In this document: positions 34,709 through 43,754 of the stretch, piece after piece
Layout of the letters: each line of letters opens with the position of its first letter
How positions within the stretch are numbered: position 1 is the stretch's first letter
Source of the DNA: CAYVAP01 sp964343195
GTDB lineage: Bacteria > Bacteroidota > Bacteroidia > J057
NCBI GenBank assembly: GCA_964343195.1
Contig: CAYFIR010000018.1
Coordinates: 1 to 62,300 of the forward strand
Length of the DNA stretch: 62,300 bases
Direction: 5' to 3'
Program-made: the position numbers and the translations under genes
Notes under the pieces: generated by a model
Told to the model about the DNA's origin: nothing
Databases searched by the model: none
Seen by the model: only the letters and a program-made list of their open reading frames with translations

Positions 34709-34981
34709 GAATATGATAGTCGGAACCCTTGGGGCCGTACACCCAATGCCTACTTCTGGCGCGACTCCAACGGCCATGAAATCGACCTGCTAATCGATCA
34801 GAGAGGGAAGCTATACCCCATGGAAATAAAGTCCAGCGAATTGCTGAAGAATGATTTTTTTAAGGGCTTGCGCTTCTTCAACGAAATCTCTGGTACGCCT
34901 GCTCATCAGGACTATTTGCTGTACAGAGGCGATCAGGCGCTACAGGGTGAACGGGGCCAGATCCGTCCGAACTTTTCATAG
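34709..34981 (+). pseudogene. C-terminal remnant of an AAA+ ATPase (DUF4143 end)
   Basis: About 90 codons remain open from 34709 to the TAG at 34979-34981, with no start codon in a sensible place and a stop just upstream. The translation contains PNAYFWRDSNGHEIDLL and a following PMEIKSSELLKNDFFKGL, the C-terminal nuclease-like part of Bacteroidota/archaeal-type AAA ATPases with DUF4143. The ATPase core and the start of DUF4143 are missing. A second, N-terminal remnant of the same protein type is at 56620-56748. Confidence 0.7.
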
Positions 34982-34995
34982 TTTCAGGGGTAGCC

Positions 34996-36123
34996 TCATG
35001 GTTCCTCCACCTGCTCCCACCCCATTCGCAGCTCGATCACCCGCGAGTAGCTCTTGATGCCGCCTTTGACGCCCTGCTGCTTCAGGTAGCTGTCGTACAC
35101 CCGGTTGTAGGTTTCAGGGAAAAAACCGGGGTATTTGCGATAGGCAGTATTGATGGCCGCTAAGTCCGCTCGGATGGAGACCGGAAGCTGTCGGCGTCGG
35201 TCTTTGTACTCCTCTGGGAAATATTTTCGATAGTTGCGGGCGACTTCGATCCAGTAGCTGAGATTTGCACTGTAACGGATGGCAGGATCGGCACTGCCAC
35301 TACAGGCGAGCCATGACCAGAAGTTGCAGGTCCCTTCGTCGCCAAAACCATAGCCATGGGCCATTTCGTGGGCCATGACCTCAGGCCAAAGGCATGCGGG
35401 AAGAGCCGCATCGTAGTGCCCTTCCCCGACAAAGGGAATGTAAATTCCACTGGCTCCCAGTTGCATAAGGAAGCCCGAGGGCTGAATGCGCCAGGCCCGT
35501 ACTCGCCCGGGTGTAGGGTACAACAGGCCCTCCAGGGTGTCAGTGAGCAGTTGTCGTACCTGGGATTCAAGATCGTCTGGCAGTTCTGAGGACGAGAGCG
35601 GGATGCTGTCATTTCGGCCCAAAATCAGGTTGGCGGCCACAAGCTCTTCAGTTGCCCGCTCAAACTCTGACACCAGCCCCAGGCTGTCTGCCTGTACCTC
35701 CGGGATATGGAGTTGATCTTCCACCGAACGCCGATGATAATTGTAGCCCCAGCTCAGGTAAAACAGGGTATAAACCGCCGCGGTGAAGGCCAGCAAGTTG
35801 AGCGCGATGTGTCCTATCAGGAAGCGGCCTTTGTAACGAAAGCCACGTCGTGCGACTTTTCGGATTTCCCAACCTGCCCAGATCAGCAGGCCCAGGATCG
35901 CCATGTAGAGCAGGGGAATCGGCAGCCATGCCAGTGTGTAGTCCCACACCGCACGCAGCAGGAGAAATATGCCCCGGCTATACACTACTTCGCAGAAATA
36001 GGGATTTACCTTAAAAAACCAGCCCACCAGCATAGTGATCAGGGCCGCACCTATCCACCACCACCGGGCATCCAGTCTGGGGTTGGATGCTTTTGAGGTG
36101 GAGGTAAAATCGGGATTCCCCAT
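34996..36123 (-). CDS. DUF3810 membrane metalloprotease-like protein
   Basis: A 375-residue protein. Three transmembrane segments occupy roughly 20-140, followed by a large extracytoplasmic domain. It contains VMAHEMAHGYGFGDEGTCNFWSWLAC, an HExxH-like zinc motif (HEMAH) with a downstream Glu, and a terminal DSYLKQQGVKGGIKSYSRVIELRMGW, all typical of DUF3810 proteins of Bacteroidota. Protease activity is inferred from HExxH only. It stands alone on the minus strand between genes of the other strand. Confidence 0.85.
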   Translation of the reverse strand: MGNPDFTSTSKASNPRLDARWWWIGAALITMLVGWFFKVNPYFCEVVYSRGIFLLLRAVWDYTLAWLPIPLLYMAILGLLIWAGWEIRKVARRGFRYKGRFLIGHIALNLLAFTAAVYTLFYLSWGYNYHRRSVEDQLHIPEVQADSLGLVSEFERATEELVAANLILGRNDSIPLSSSELPDDLESQVRQLLTDTLEGLLYPTPGRVRAWRIQPSGFLMQLGASGIYIPFVGEGHYDAALPACLWPEVMAHEMAHGYGFGDEGTCNFWSWLACSGSADPAIRYSANLSYWIEVARNYRKYFPEEYKDRRRQLPVSIRADLAAINTAYRKYPGFFPETYNRVYDSYLKQQGVKGGIKSYSRVIELRMGWEQVEEP

Positions 36124-36235
36124 GTTGCGTATTTTGCCTATAATTTTGATATAAATTTCGCAGAATGGTTGAGAATCTCACAGCAAAGCCTTAGCTATGT
36201 AAGATACTCCTATCCCTGGCTACTACCCCTGCTTC

Positions 36236-37399
36236 ATGAATTTTAAAAAGTTCTGGAAGGCCTATAAGAAAAACGACGTCCTGGAGATCTTTGATCTTGC
36301 CATGGAGGCCTTCGATGAACCTATGTCTGAGGAGATAACCGAGGAGTATAACCTGGTTGAGGTCATCCTGGAAATAACCGGACACCATTATAAAGCCAAA
36401 GAGTTTGATAAAGTTATCAAATTCACAGACCTGCTACGCCAAAAGCAGGAGTGCCAATATCCCCAGGCTCGGGGCTATATCTACATGGACCTGATTGATG
36501 TGTTTTGTTTTCACAACAAACGAAAACGCATCAAGCGTGTCCTGCATGACATGGCTGAGACTCCCGACACTCAATATGACGAATTCCTCCTATGCATCCA
36601 GAAGGCCCTGTACTATGGCCATACAGATGTAGTCAATGAGATTTGCCAACAAATCTACCCGACCATAAAAGCCAGTTCACGGCTGATCACGGGTTCCGAA
36701 GAAGATCTGGCGATTTACCACATTTATCAGACCCTACAGGAAGCCTACGAATTTCAGGTTGCTGGCCAACAGCCACTTGACTGGGACAGCCTCTGTGAGC
36801 TGCTGGCTCCCTATGACTTTAACCAGGAACCCAGCTTTACAGGGCCTGTTTCTGAGGGACTGTTTTCATCAGATGACCGAAGGCTGGCGGAGAAACTTCC
36901 GACCATGTTTCGCCAGAACCCTTCAGAGGCGCTTTTGGTCCTACAGATGTGGTTCCTGCGGACGATGCTCCCCAAAGGAATTCCCTTTGCCGTGAGCACG
37001 GAGATCTGGGGCTATCTGGCAGCCTACTGGCAGCGAAACTGTGAGGATTCAGCTCCATTGGGACGCTTTTTCGTTCTGGACGAAAACACCCTCCAGTCTT
37101 ACCTGACCCGACAACTGGGCCTGGTGTTGGATCAGCGATTCAAAGTCGCGCTCATCCTTTGGGGCGGCCTCTACCTGTATGACTTTCTGTATGATCAGGA
37201 TCTGATCGACCGCCTGACCTATCGCCGATCAACGGTCGCCATTGAGGCACAGATAGGCCGGTTTATGCAGTCCAATGCAGGGGCAATCTGGGCGTATGAT
37301 TTCGTTCACCGATGGGGAGACCCTCCCAAAAGTATCAGTGAGGATCGCTGGACCGGACAGAAAAAAATCTTCAAAGCTGACTACACACATCAGCGCTAG
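36236..37399 (+). CDS. Helical protein of unknown function
   Basis: A 387-residue soluble protein without signal or membrane segment. The first 200 residues are a run of amphipathic helices in pairs (KFWKAYKKNDVLEIFDLAMEAF, YKAKEFDKVIKFTDLL, KRIKRVLHDMAETP), the look of a TPR/HEAT-like solenoid. The second half is mixed, with Trp- and Leu-rich segments (LVLQMWFLRTMLPKG, VALILWGGLYLYDFLYDQDLIDRL) and does not match any family I recognise. It is a single-gene unit followed by a long hairpin. Possibly a scaffold protein. Confidence 0.6.
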   Translation: MNFKKFWKAYKKNDVLEIFDLAMEAFDEPMSEEITEEYNLVEVILEITGHHYKAKEFDKVIKFTDLLRQKQECQYPQARGYIYMDLIDVFCFHNKRKRIKRVLHDMAETPDTQYDEFLLCIQKALYYGHTDVVNEICQQIYPTIKASSRLITGSEEDLAIYHIYQTLQEAYEFQVAGQQPLDWDSLCELLAPYDFNQEPSFTGPVSEGLFSSDDRRLAEKLPTMFRQNPSEALLVLQMWFLRTMLPKGIPFAVSTEIWGYLAAYWQRNCEDSAPLGRFFVLDENTLQSYLTRQLGLVLDQRFKVALILWGGLYLYDFLYDQDLIDRLTYRRSTVAIEAQIGRFMQSNAGAIWAYDFVHRWGDPPKSISEDRWTGQKKIFKADYTHQR

Positions 37400-37427
37400 C
37401 AACATTCACTGTTCAGCCCTAAAATTT

Positions 37428-37470
37428 ATGGAGGATATGTGGAAGGGGGTACCTTCTACATATCCTCCAT
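37428..37470 (+). terminator. Long hairpin after the 36236 gene
   Basis: ATGGAGGATATGT (37428-37440) pairs perfectly with ACATATCCTCCAT (37458-37470), 13 bp, followed by CGCTGTTTTAG. A moderate T-tract; probably a terminator. Confidence 0.6.
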
Positions 37471-37662
37471 CGCTGTTTTAGCCCATTGTCAGGCTAATAT
37501 TCAGCAGAAACCAGTGGAATGAGTTCGAAATCCTGTCCTGTCGAAGATCCCGTGAAACGGGGAGTGACAATCGAAGCATCTGACCAGCAATCAGCGATTG
37601 AAAGTGCTGCTGGCGAGCATTTTATACAAATTCCGAATGGGAATGACTTAATTCCGCAGGCA

Positions 37663-38394
37663 CTAATTATTCCCATTTTGCAGGGTATTCTCTGCTCTGC
37701 GTCGTGCCTCACGAACGATGTCGCGCTCTTCGCGAAGGGCCCGCAGTTTTGCCTCAAAAGCGCGCAATTGCTCCCCTTCTTCTGCGACATCTTCACGCTG
37801 ACGTGCCAGTTCTTCCTTGTTGTCAGAGATTGACTGGCGCAGGTCTACGAGATCCTCCTGAAGGCTGGTCGAGTCGGCGATCAGGTCACGATGGGCCTTG
37901 ATGGCATTCTCAACGATTTTTCGCTGATCCTCGATCACAAGGGTCATCTCATATACCTGGGTTTCCATTTCCAGGTCTGACAGCCAGTTTTTGGCCTTGG
38001 CAACGGTTCTTGGGTGGTTAACAGAGGTCACAAAGTCCTGGTTCACATCCTGGATAAACATGTTGATCCGGGTATGCTCGTCGTCTCGACGAGAAGGAGC
38101 TTCTATGGTAAAGGAGTAAGTGTACTCCTCTGAGGACAGAGTCGTAAAGCGTGCATTTTCAAATACCACCATCCCTTTACGGGATTTCCCTCGTTCATTG
38201 GCCACATCCTTAAAGACAGCAGCAATTACTTCGTCAACACTTTTGGCCTGACCCTGAATAACGATGGACAGCCCAGGAGCTGTCTCGCTGCGCATGAAGG
38301 TGAAATTTCCTTCCACAGCATCCTGCCCAAACACAGGTAGGGCCATGCAAATACCGAGTAAGAAAGCTATCGCGGGGGTAAAAAAGGTCTTCAT
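37663..38394 (-). CDS. Exported coiled-coil protein of unknown function
   Basis: A 243-residue protein. The ATG at 38394 begins a signal peptide (MKTFFTPAIAFLLGICMALPVFGQ). Residues 25-130 form an alpha/beta domain with no recognised family (TFMRSETAPGLSIVIQGQ, GMVVFENARFTTLSSEEYTYSFTIEA). From about 145 to the end it is a continuous coiled coil rich in Glu, Arg and Leu with heptads (LQEDLVDLRQSISDNKEELARQ and onward). Periplasmic or outer-membrane-associated scaffold is a guess from the layout. Divergent from the SPOR gene. Confidence 0.65.
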   Translation of the reverse strand: MKTFFTPAIAFLLGICMALPVFGQDAVEGNFTFMRSETAPGLSIVIQGQAKSVDEVIAAVFKDVANERGKSRKGMVVFENARFTTLSSEEYTYSFTIEAPSRRDDEHTRINMFIQDVNQDFVTSVNHPRTVAKAKNWLSDLEMETQVYEMTLVIEDQRKIVENAIKAHRDLIADSTSLQEDLVDLRQSISDNKEELARQREDVAEEGEQLRAFEAKLRALREERDIVREARRRAENTLQNGNN

Positions 38395-38721
38395 AATCGA
38401 GTTTTTTTGAGTTAGGGGACAACTATACTGAAGACGGAACCAACAGATTAAAGTCACAGTCCTTTATTATGACAGAAAAAACTGCTCCAATGTTTGAGTA
38501 TGCTGATGTAAGGATTTTGGCAATTATGCATCAAATGGCAGGGCAATTGGGATTTAAAAAATTTCCATCCCTGAACTTTTAGTCCTATTTTTGACCAAAC
38601 TTGTGGGAAATGCAACTATTAGGCCAAAACACTCCCCTAAGTCTACTAGCATTTCTTTATTCTTGCTCTACATTCCTTTAATTTGCTCATTAGCTCTAGT
38701 TAAGCCCCAAAAACCGCCACT
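38395..38721. other. 327-bp divergent intergenic region
   Basis: AT-rich, between two divergent genes. It contains one 37-codon ORF (38469-38582, see below) and no clear hairpin. No confident -33/-7 pair was found. Confidence 0.5.
38469..38582 (+). other. Possible 37-codon small ORF
   Basis: ATG to TAG encoding MTEKTAPMFEYADVRILAI and 18 more residues. An amphipathic helix is plausible (VRILAIMHQMAGQLGF). There is no supporting signal beyond the open frame, and it may be noise in a regulatory gap. Confidence 0.15.
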
Positions 38722-39555
38722 ATGCTTTCTAAGACGCTCTTTGGGTTCGCTCTTTTCATGTCCTGGTGCTACACCCACGCCACCACCACCGCGCCCCCAC
38801 TGTCCACTTTTCAAGGCACACTGTCTGAAGCACAGGTCGCTGCCAAGGTCTCAAACCGGCCTCTCCTCCTGTACATATATCAGGAGGACCACCCTTCCGC
38901 ACGTCAAATGAAACGGAATACGTGGGAGGATCAGGGAGTTCGGGACTTTCTCTACGAAAATTTTGTGGTGTACTTCATGCCACTGGAAGAGCTGGCCCAG
39001 CCTGCCAACCTGAGGTATCATCTGACTCAGCTTCCGACCCTGCTTTTCATTCACCCAAAAGGTCATCTGATGGGAAGCGTAGAGGGAAATGTAGCTCCAC
39101 GAACCCTTTCCAATATGCTGACGCGCTATCATCAGCGTATTTCTCCGACTACTGGTGATCACTTTGCTGTAAGGAGGCCCACCCCTCCCCCTATGCCCAT
39201 TCAACTGGCTCATCCAGGCTCCAATTTCGAGCTACAGGTCAGCGGAATGGAATCCTACAGCTTTTCCCGACTACAGCTCACTCCGGCTCCCAATCAGCCC
39301 CCCATGGGACTGCTAGCCGGTAGTTATGGACAGGTTCCACAATTGGAAAGAGCCATGCGTCGCATGGAGCGCATCTGGCCTGGTGAAATGTATGTTTACG
39401 CCGACCTGGAAGACAACTCAAAACCGGTTTACAAGCTGGTGCTGGGCGCATTTGACGACAAAGATCTGGCTCAGCGATATGCCGATGCCATGAGCCGATA
39501 TGCAGCTATTGACGTCCACCTGTTGGATCTCTCTCCCCTGGTTGCGGAGCGATAG
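38722..39555 (+). CDS. Exported thioredoxin-fold protein fused to a SPOR domain
   Basis: A 277-residue protein with a signal peptide (SKTLFGFALFMSWCYTHAT). Residues about 30-140 follow a thioredoxin-like pattern: a strand PLLLYIYQEDHPSARQM, helix, RDFLYENFVVYFMPLEE, and a cis-Pro-type LTQLPTLLFIHPKGHLMGSVEG. The CxxC redox motif is absent, EDHPSARQ being in its place, so it is not a disulfide oxidoreductase. The last 80 residues (LLAGSYGQVPQLERAMRRME to DVHLLDLSPL) fit a SPOR domain, which binds denuded peptidoglycan at division sites. A periplasmic factor directed to septal wall is the inference. Confidence 0.7.
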   Translation: MLSKTLFGFALFMSWCYTHATTTAPPLSTFQGTLSEAQVAAKVSNRPLLLYIYQEDHPSARQMKRNTWEDQGVRDFLYENFVVYFMPLEELAQPANLRYHLTQLPTLLFIHPKGHLMGSVEGNVAPRTLSNMLTRYHQRISPTTGDHFAVRRPTPPPMPIQLAHPGSNFELQVSGMESYSFSRLQLTPAPNQPPMGLLAGSYGQVPQLERAMRRMERIWPGEMYVYADLEDNSKPVYKLVLGAFDDKDLAQRYADAMSRYAAIDVHLLDLSPLVAER

Positions 39556-39586
39556 CTTATAAAAGACGGCCCTAATCAGGCTGATG

Positions 39587-39626
39587 AAAAAGGATATGGA
39601 GCGTACCTAACCTCCATATCCTTTTT
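39587..39626. terminator. Bidirectional terminator
   Basis: AAAAAGGATATGGAG (39587-39601) and CTCCATATCCTTTTT (39612-39626), 15 bp perfect including A/T flanks, between convergent genes. Confidence 0.85.
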
Positions 39627-39660
39627 ATTATTTGCCCCACTCCGTAATGCCCTCCCTCTG

Positions 39661-41922
39661 CTAACGCGCCAAAGTCAAATCCAGCGCTACCCAGAAGCTT
39701 CGCCCATACTCATCTACTCCGGAACCATGATAGCGATAGCCTTCGTCAAACATATTGTTCACGCCCAGCCTGATGGTAAACCAGTCTGCCTGATACCCAA
39801 CGCGCGCATTCATGATTGCCCAGCCCGGTGTGCCCCCTGCCGGAATACGATGATCATCCATGTCTCCTGAAGACAGGCGATCCTGTGTTGCCGCAGCCAG
39901 TCCCTCCAGCTTTATATAATAATTGCCCTGCTGATATCTCAGACCAAGGCGGCCATTAAGCGGGGGAATTCGTCTGAGTGGGGATGCCTCCTCCTCTATC
40001 GTCTCTCCAAAGGTATAGCTTACCCCAGCGTAAGCCCTGACGGGCCCACGGCGCACTTCCAGGTCTCCCTCAACGCCTCGGATCCTCGCTCCCTCTTCAT
40101 TCACTTTTTGATATACCAGTTGGCCATCATACAGGCTGTCCCCCTGGTAGGTAGCCCGCTGCCTGACCATCAGGTCAAATAGCCAGCTTTGAAAGGCTAC
40201 AATTGAAAAAGCCACATGAGGCTTTCGGATTTTGTATCCTAACTCTGCCGTAAGGGATTTCTCAGGTCGCAAACCTGAAGTGGGAACCTCTATCCCACTG
40301 TCAAATGGACCAAATGAGGAGAGGTCGTTGAGGTTGGGCGCACGGAAACCGGTATTGACCCCTGCAGTAATTCGTTGTCCGGAGAACATTTCATAGCTCA
40401 TCCCAAGGTTACCTACCAGTTGTCCAACCATCAGGTCCAGGTCCCCAAATTCATTGTCCTCTGCCATAAGCCCCACCTGCTGATACCGGGCACCGACATT
40501 CAGCAGCCACCGTTGATATTCCCAGGTGTGAAGGGTAAAAAGGGCTGCCTGCCAGGCAGTGGCCCCGTCAGGGTAGATTCCTCGCTGGTAGGCCACGTCG
40601 CCCGAAAGGGTGTCTCGGGTTTCAGCTTCGCTATAGACCAGGTCGTAGTAAAAATCGAAACCCGAAACGGATGTCCAGTTTTCGCCCAGTTCGCTCTCGA
40701 TTTCCAGTTGCAGGCCCCCTGTCCGGATTTCATCTGAAGCCAGATTCTGCACTGAACTGCCCTCCCTTCGGCTAAATCGGCCCTCAAAGGATCGCTGAAA
40801 GGACGCAGTGGTTCGTACCCTGGCGGCCAGTCGGCTGCCCGTTTCCTGCTCATAGCGGAGATATGCCAGGGTCCGTATTTGGGGGTCAAATTCCCATTCG
40901 GCGTACCCTCGTTGAGCCACCTGATCGTAGCGGCCCACATGTTCCTGCTCGGTGTGTTGCAAGGCCAGGGTTATTTCTCCGGCATCTCCCACCAGTTGTC
41001 GACCTTTGAAATCGAGGTTGGTTTCTGTGTAGCCCGAAGGGCTTAACACTCCCAGACGGCCTCCTGCAACCACATCGCCAAAGTCTTTATACCCTGCTCC
41101 GACCCGAAATGCTGTCCGGGGGGAGGTTAGCTCCACCTGGGCCCGAACACTTTTTTCCATCTCGTCACTCATGTATTTACCGTGGCCCTCTCCCTTCAGC
41201 CTGAATCCGGATGGACTGTATTCCGGATTTTGAGACAGGAGGTTCACCGTGCCTCCAAGTGCATCGCTGCCATAAGCAACCGCACCAGAACCTCGCAGGA
41301 CTTCTACCCGACTCAGGATCATGGGATCTACAGTATTTAGGTACTGATTGGGGCCATATCGATAGGTAGAATTATTAAGCCGTATGCCATCGACCAATAG
41401 CAGTGTCTGATTCCCGGTCAGGCCCCGGACAAATGGAGAACCGCCTCCATGGTTGGTTTTTTGCATCCAAACCCCGGTCATCCCCATCAGTGCTTCAGGA
41501 GTGCTGCGTGCCTGCTCTTCACGGAGTTGGGTTTGGGTCAAGATGGAAAAGTGGACGGGAGATACCAGCGGATCCTGTTCGCTCCGCTGGGCCGTGATCG
41601 TGATTCCCTGGTGCAGGTTGTAGGTTAGTGGATCCAGGCCTACGCTCAGGTAAAGGGGATCTGGAGTGATGGGAACCTCGACTTCGTACGGTACGAACCC
41701 CTGCTTTTTTAGCACGAGGGTGTAGCGACCACTGCTAAGGCTGGCACTGAATGCCCCGTCTTCCCCCGTAAATCCGAGAATTCGTCGATTCTGGATCGAT
41801 ATTTCTACCCCCTCCAAGGGAATTTTTGTTTCGGAATGAAAGACCACACCTCTGAGATTCTGCCCTGACAGCGCATGGACTGTGACTAACAATAAGAAAA
41901 AAAGTACCTGGGTCCGGATCAT
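39661..41922 (-). CDS. TonB-dependent receptor, vitamin B12/haem-type layout
   Basis: A 753-residue outer-membrane receptor. Signal peptide (VLFFLLLVTVHALSGQ), a carboxypeptidase-regulatory-like domain (about 23-105), a TonB-like region (ITITAQRSEQDPL), then a plug with PEALMGMTGVWMQKTNHGGGSPFVRGLTGNQTLLLVDGIRLNNS and VEVLRGSGAVAYGSDALGGTVNL, and a barrel ending in VALDLTLAR. The plug resembles haem/cobalamin receptors such as HmuR/BtuB more than SusC. Substrate unknown; no periplasmic binding or ABC genes adjoin it. Gene is divergent from the following barrel protein gene. Confidence 0.9.
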   Translation of the reverse strand: MIRTQVLFFLLLVTVHALSGQNLRGVVFHSETKIPLEGVEISIQNRRILGFTGEDGAFSASLSSGRYTLVLKKQGFVPYEVEVPITPDPLYLSVGLDPLTYNLHQGITITAQRSEQDPLVSPVHFSILTQTQLREEQARSTPEALMGMTGVWMQKTNHGGGSPFVRGLTGNQTLLLVDGIRLNNSTYRYGPNQYLNTVDPMILSRVEVLRGSGAVAYGSDALGGTVNLLSQNPEYSPSGFRLKGEGHGKYMSDEMEKSVRAQVELTSPRTAFRVGAGYKDFGDVVAGGRLGVLSPSGYTETNLDFKGRQLVGDAGEITLALQHTEQEHVGRYDQVAQRGYAEWEFDPQIRTLAYLRYEQETGSRLAARVRTTASFQRSFEGRFSRREGSSVQNLASDEIRTGGLQLEIESELGENWTSVSGFDFYYDLVYSEAETRDTLSGDVAYQRGIYPDGATAWQAALFTLHTWEYQRWLLNVGARYQQVGLMAEDNEFGDLDLMVGQLVGNLGMSYEMFSGQRITAGVNTGFRAPNLNDLSSFGPFDSGIEVPTSGLRPEKSLTAELGYKIRKPHVAFSIVAFQSWLFDLMVRQRATYQGDSLYDGQLVYQKVNEEGARIRGVEGDLEVRRGPVRAYAGVSYTFGETIEEEASPLRRIPPLNGRLGLRYQQGNYYIKLEGLAAATQDRLSSGDMDDHRIPAGGTPGWAIMNARVGYQADWFTIRLGVNNMFDEGYRYHGSGVDEYGRSFWVALDLTLAR

Positions 41923-42083
41923 TCGCGAAAATTTTAGGGTTAAGATTGCTCAAAGGTTTATTTCCCCTGTCATCCCATCTCATACATTCTGTTAATCATA
42001 CATTAATTTGCAAGAACTCCCGGTAATCCCAACTTTTGAAATGATTGGGATGTATCCTATTTTTGGCTCAAACAAAATCTAGC

Positions 42084-42827
42084 ATGCGTATCTGGTTGCT
42101 CTCTATCCTCTTTCTGGGCCTAACGGCTACTCTTTTCGCCCAAAAGGGACTAAAGGTTGGGGTATTTGGTGTTCCCCAAATCTCCTACCTCAACAACGCT
42201 GATGATAACAGCTACTCTTCTGATATCTACAATCAGGAAGCCCTGCCTACCATGGCGGGTGGCGTTACCGTGGGCGTAGGGTTTACAGATATGTTTGGCA
42301 TCCGCTTTAGCCCTACCCTGGCGCAGCAGGGTGGTGCCTTTACCGCGGTGAACGATGGAGAAACGGTGCGTTACGTAGAGCGTCTCAACTACCTCAAGTT
42401 GCCCTTGATGCTCGGCTTTAACACTTCTCCCGTAGCCAGAAAATTTATCTACTCCCTGTATATAGGTGCTTCCCTGGATCTACTGACTGGGGCCAAAAGC
42501 TTTAACGACAATCCTTTCTTTTTTGTGCCTTCCAATGTTAGCATTCCTCCTGTACAGGATCGCTACATGAGGATGGGCTATAGCTTCATCGGAGAGACAG
42601 GATTTGATATACAGCTCCCTCCGGAAAATTTTACCCTCAACCTCCGACTGCGAGGGGACTATGGGCTGAATGACGCAGAAGATAAAACCACAACCTACCG
42701 GGTGGTTTCCAATGGTCAGGTAAACTCCTTTAACTATTGGAACAATGTGAGAGGCGTAAGCCGCAGCGCAGTTACCCAGGCGTTGAATCTGGGCTTCCTG
42801 ATTGGCATTACCTACGTATTTCAGTAA
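42084..42827 (+). CDS. PorT-like outer-membrane beta-barrel protein
   Basis: A 247-residue protein. The ATG at 42084 begins a signal peptide (MRIWLLSILFLGLTATLFAQ). The mature sequence is an eight-strand-type barrel with GVGFTDMFGIRFSPTLAQQGG and YVERLNYLKLPLMLGF, the Y-L-x-L-P-L-L/M motif common to PorT-family (outer membrane protein beta-barrel 2) proteins, and ends in GITYVFQ with an aromatic C-terminus. PorT itself is part of T9SS in Porphyromonas, but most members of the wider family are of unknown role. It lies 6 bp upstream of ruvA. Confidence 0.8.
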   Translation: MRIWLLSILFLGLTATLFAQKGLKVGVFGVPQISYLNNADDNSYSSDIYNQEALPTMAGGVTVGVGFTDMFGIRFSPTLAQQGGAFTAVNDGETVRYVERLNYLKLPLMLGFNTSPVARKFIYSLYIGASLDLLTGAKSFNDNPFFFVPSNVSIPPVQDRYMRMGYSFIGETGFDIQLPPENFTLNLRLRGDYGLNDAEDKTTTYRVVSNGQVNSFNYWNNVRGVSRSAVTQALNLGFLIGITYVFQ

Positions 42828-42833
42828 AAAACC

Positions 42834-43433
42834 GTGATTGCCTTTGTTAAAGGATTGGTTGACACACTAGAGCCTACCTATGCAGTTATTGACTGCCAGG
42901 GGGTAGGATATCTGGTAAAAATTTCCCTGAATACTTACCAGAAGATTCAGGGGAAGAAAGAGGTGAAGTTGTATACCTACATGCAGGTGCGGGAAGATGC
43001 ACAGCAACTGTATGGATTTGCACAGCCTGCGGAACAAGGCCTGTTTGAACACCTGATCAGTGTCTCTGGAGTTGGTGGCAATACGGCGCTTGCCATTTTA
43101 TCGAGTATCAGCGCTGATGAGCTGATGATCGCCATCGCCAATGAGGACACCCTCGCCCTCAAACGGGTAAAGGGGATCGGGGCCAAAACAGCGGGAAGAA
43201 TCATCCTGGAGCTAAAAGACAAACTTCAGGTGGAAGACCTTTCAGGAGCAAGTGCCGCAGGTGCCTCTATGGCAGGAGGTGATGCTGCCCGAAAGGTAGA
43301 AGCTACCAAGGCCCTGATGAACCTGGGCTTCTCACAAAAGGATGTGAACCAGCGGCTCGAGAAAATCTTTAAGCAGCATGGTACCCAGCTTTCAGTTGAG
43401 GAAATCATCAAACTCGCCCTGCGAAATAGCTGA
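42834..43433 (+). CDS. ruvA: Holliday junction branch migration protein RuvA
   Basis: A 199-residue subunit that binds Holliday junctions and recruits RuvB. The start is a GTG at 42834, giving the family N-terminus MIAFVKGLVDTLEPTYAVID. Domain I OB-fold covers about 1-62. Helix-hairpin-helix motifs are at LISVSGVGGNTALAIL and LKRVKGIGAKTAGRIILELKDKL. Domain III (about 150-199) has ALMNLGFSQKDVNQRLEKI. The order ruvA then sprA is, as far as I recall, common in Bacteroidota. The 321-bp gap to sprA suggests separate promoters. Confidence 0.95.
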   Translation: MIAFVKGLVDTLEPTYAVIDCQGVGYLVKISLNTYQKIQGKKEVKLYTYMQVREDAQQLYGFAQPAEQGLFEHLISVSGVGGNTALAILSSISADELMIAIANEDTLALKRVKGIGAKTAGRIILELKDKLQVEDLSGASAAGASMAGGDAARKVEATKALMNLGFSQKDVNQRLEKIFKQHGTQLSVEEIIKLALRNS

Positions 43434-43754
43434 ATACCTTTCTTATGAAGGGGAGGGATCTCTTTTAGCCCTTCTATTTCCAATCATTATCCATAGTTTT
43501 GGACTCCCGGCTAAGATGATGCCGGCTTAACCTGTACTTGACAAGTTGCTCATTATCAGTTGCCTATGGCTAGAGGTTTACATTGATCTTTAATTTCACA
43601 TGAGGATGTATCGGAAGGTAGAAACCTTTTGATAAGTTTGCGGCGGTAATCAAAAACATCGGTCCACTGGACTTTCTTATCCGCTGCACAGGGTTTTGAT
43701 CCGGAAAATCACCCTGATGTGAAATGTTTTCAACACCTAAAACCGAAATAGGCT
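43434..43754. other. 321-bp leader/promoter region of sprA
   Basis: A weak GAAGGG/CCCTTC hairpin lies just past ruvA. TTTCACAT (43594-43601) and ATGTGAAA (43717-43724) are distant inverted 8-mers. No ORF was recognised. Confidence 0.5.
43633..43640 (+). promoter_or_regulatory. -7 element likely driving sprA
   Basis: TAAGTTTG, an exact TAnnTTTG match, 115 bp before the sprA start. No good TTG lies 19-21 bp upstream, so it is only a candidate. Confidence 0.35.

Noticed and set aside
37494..37833. Overlapping ORFs of about 100 codons between the 36236 gene and the coiled-coil gene
   Set aside because: Both mostly overlap the coding sequence of the coiled-coil gene in other frames and show no recognisable motif.
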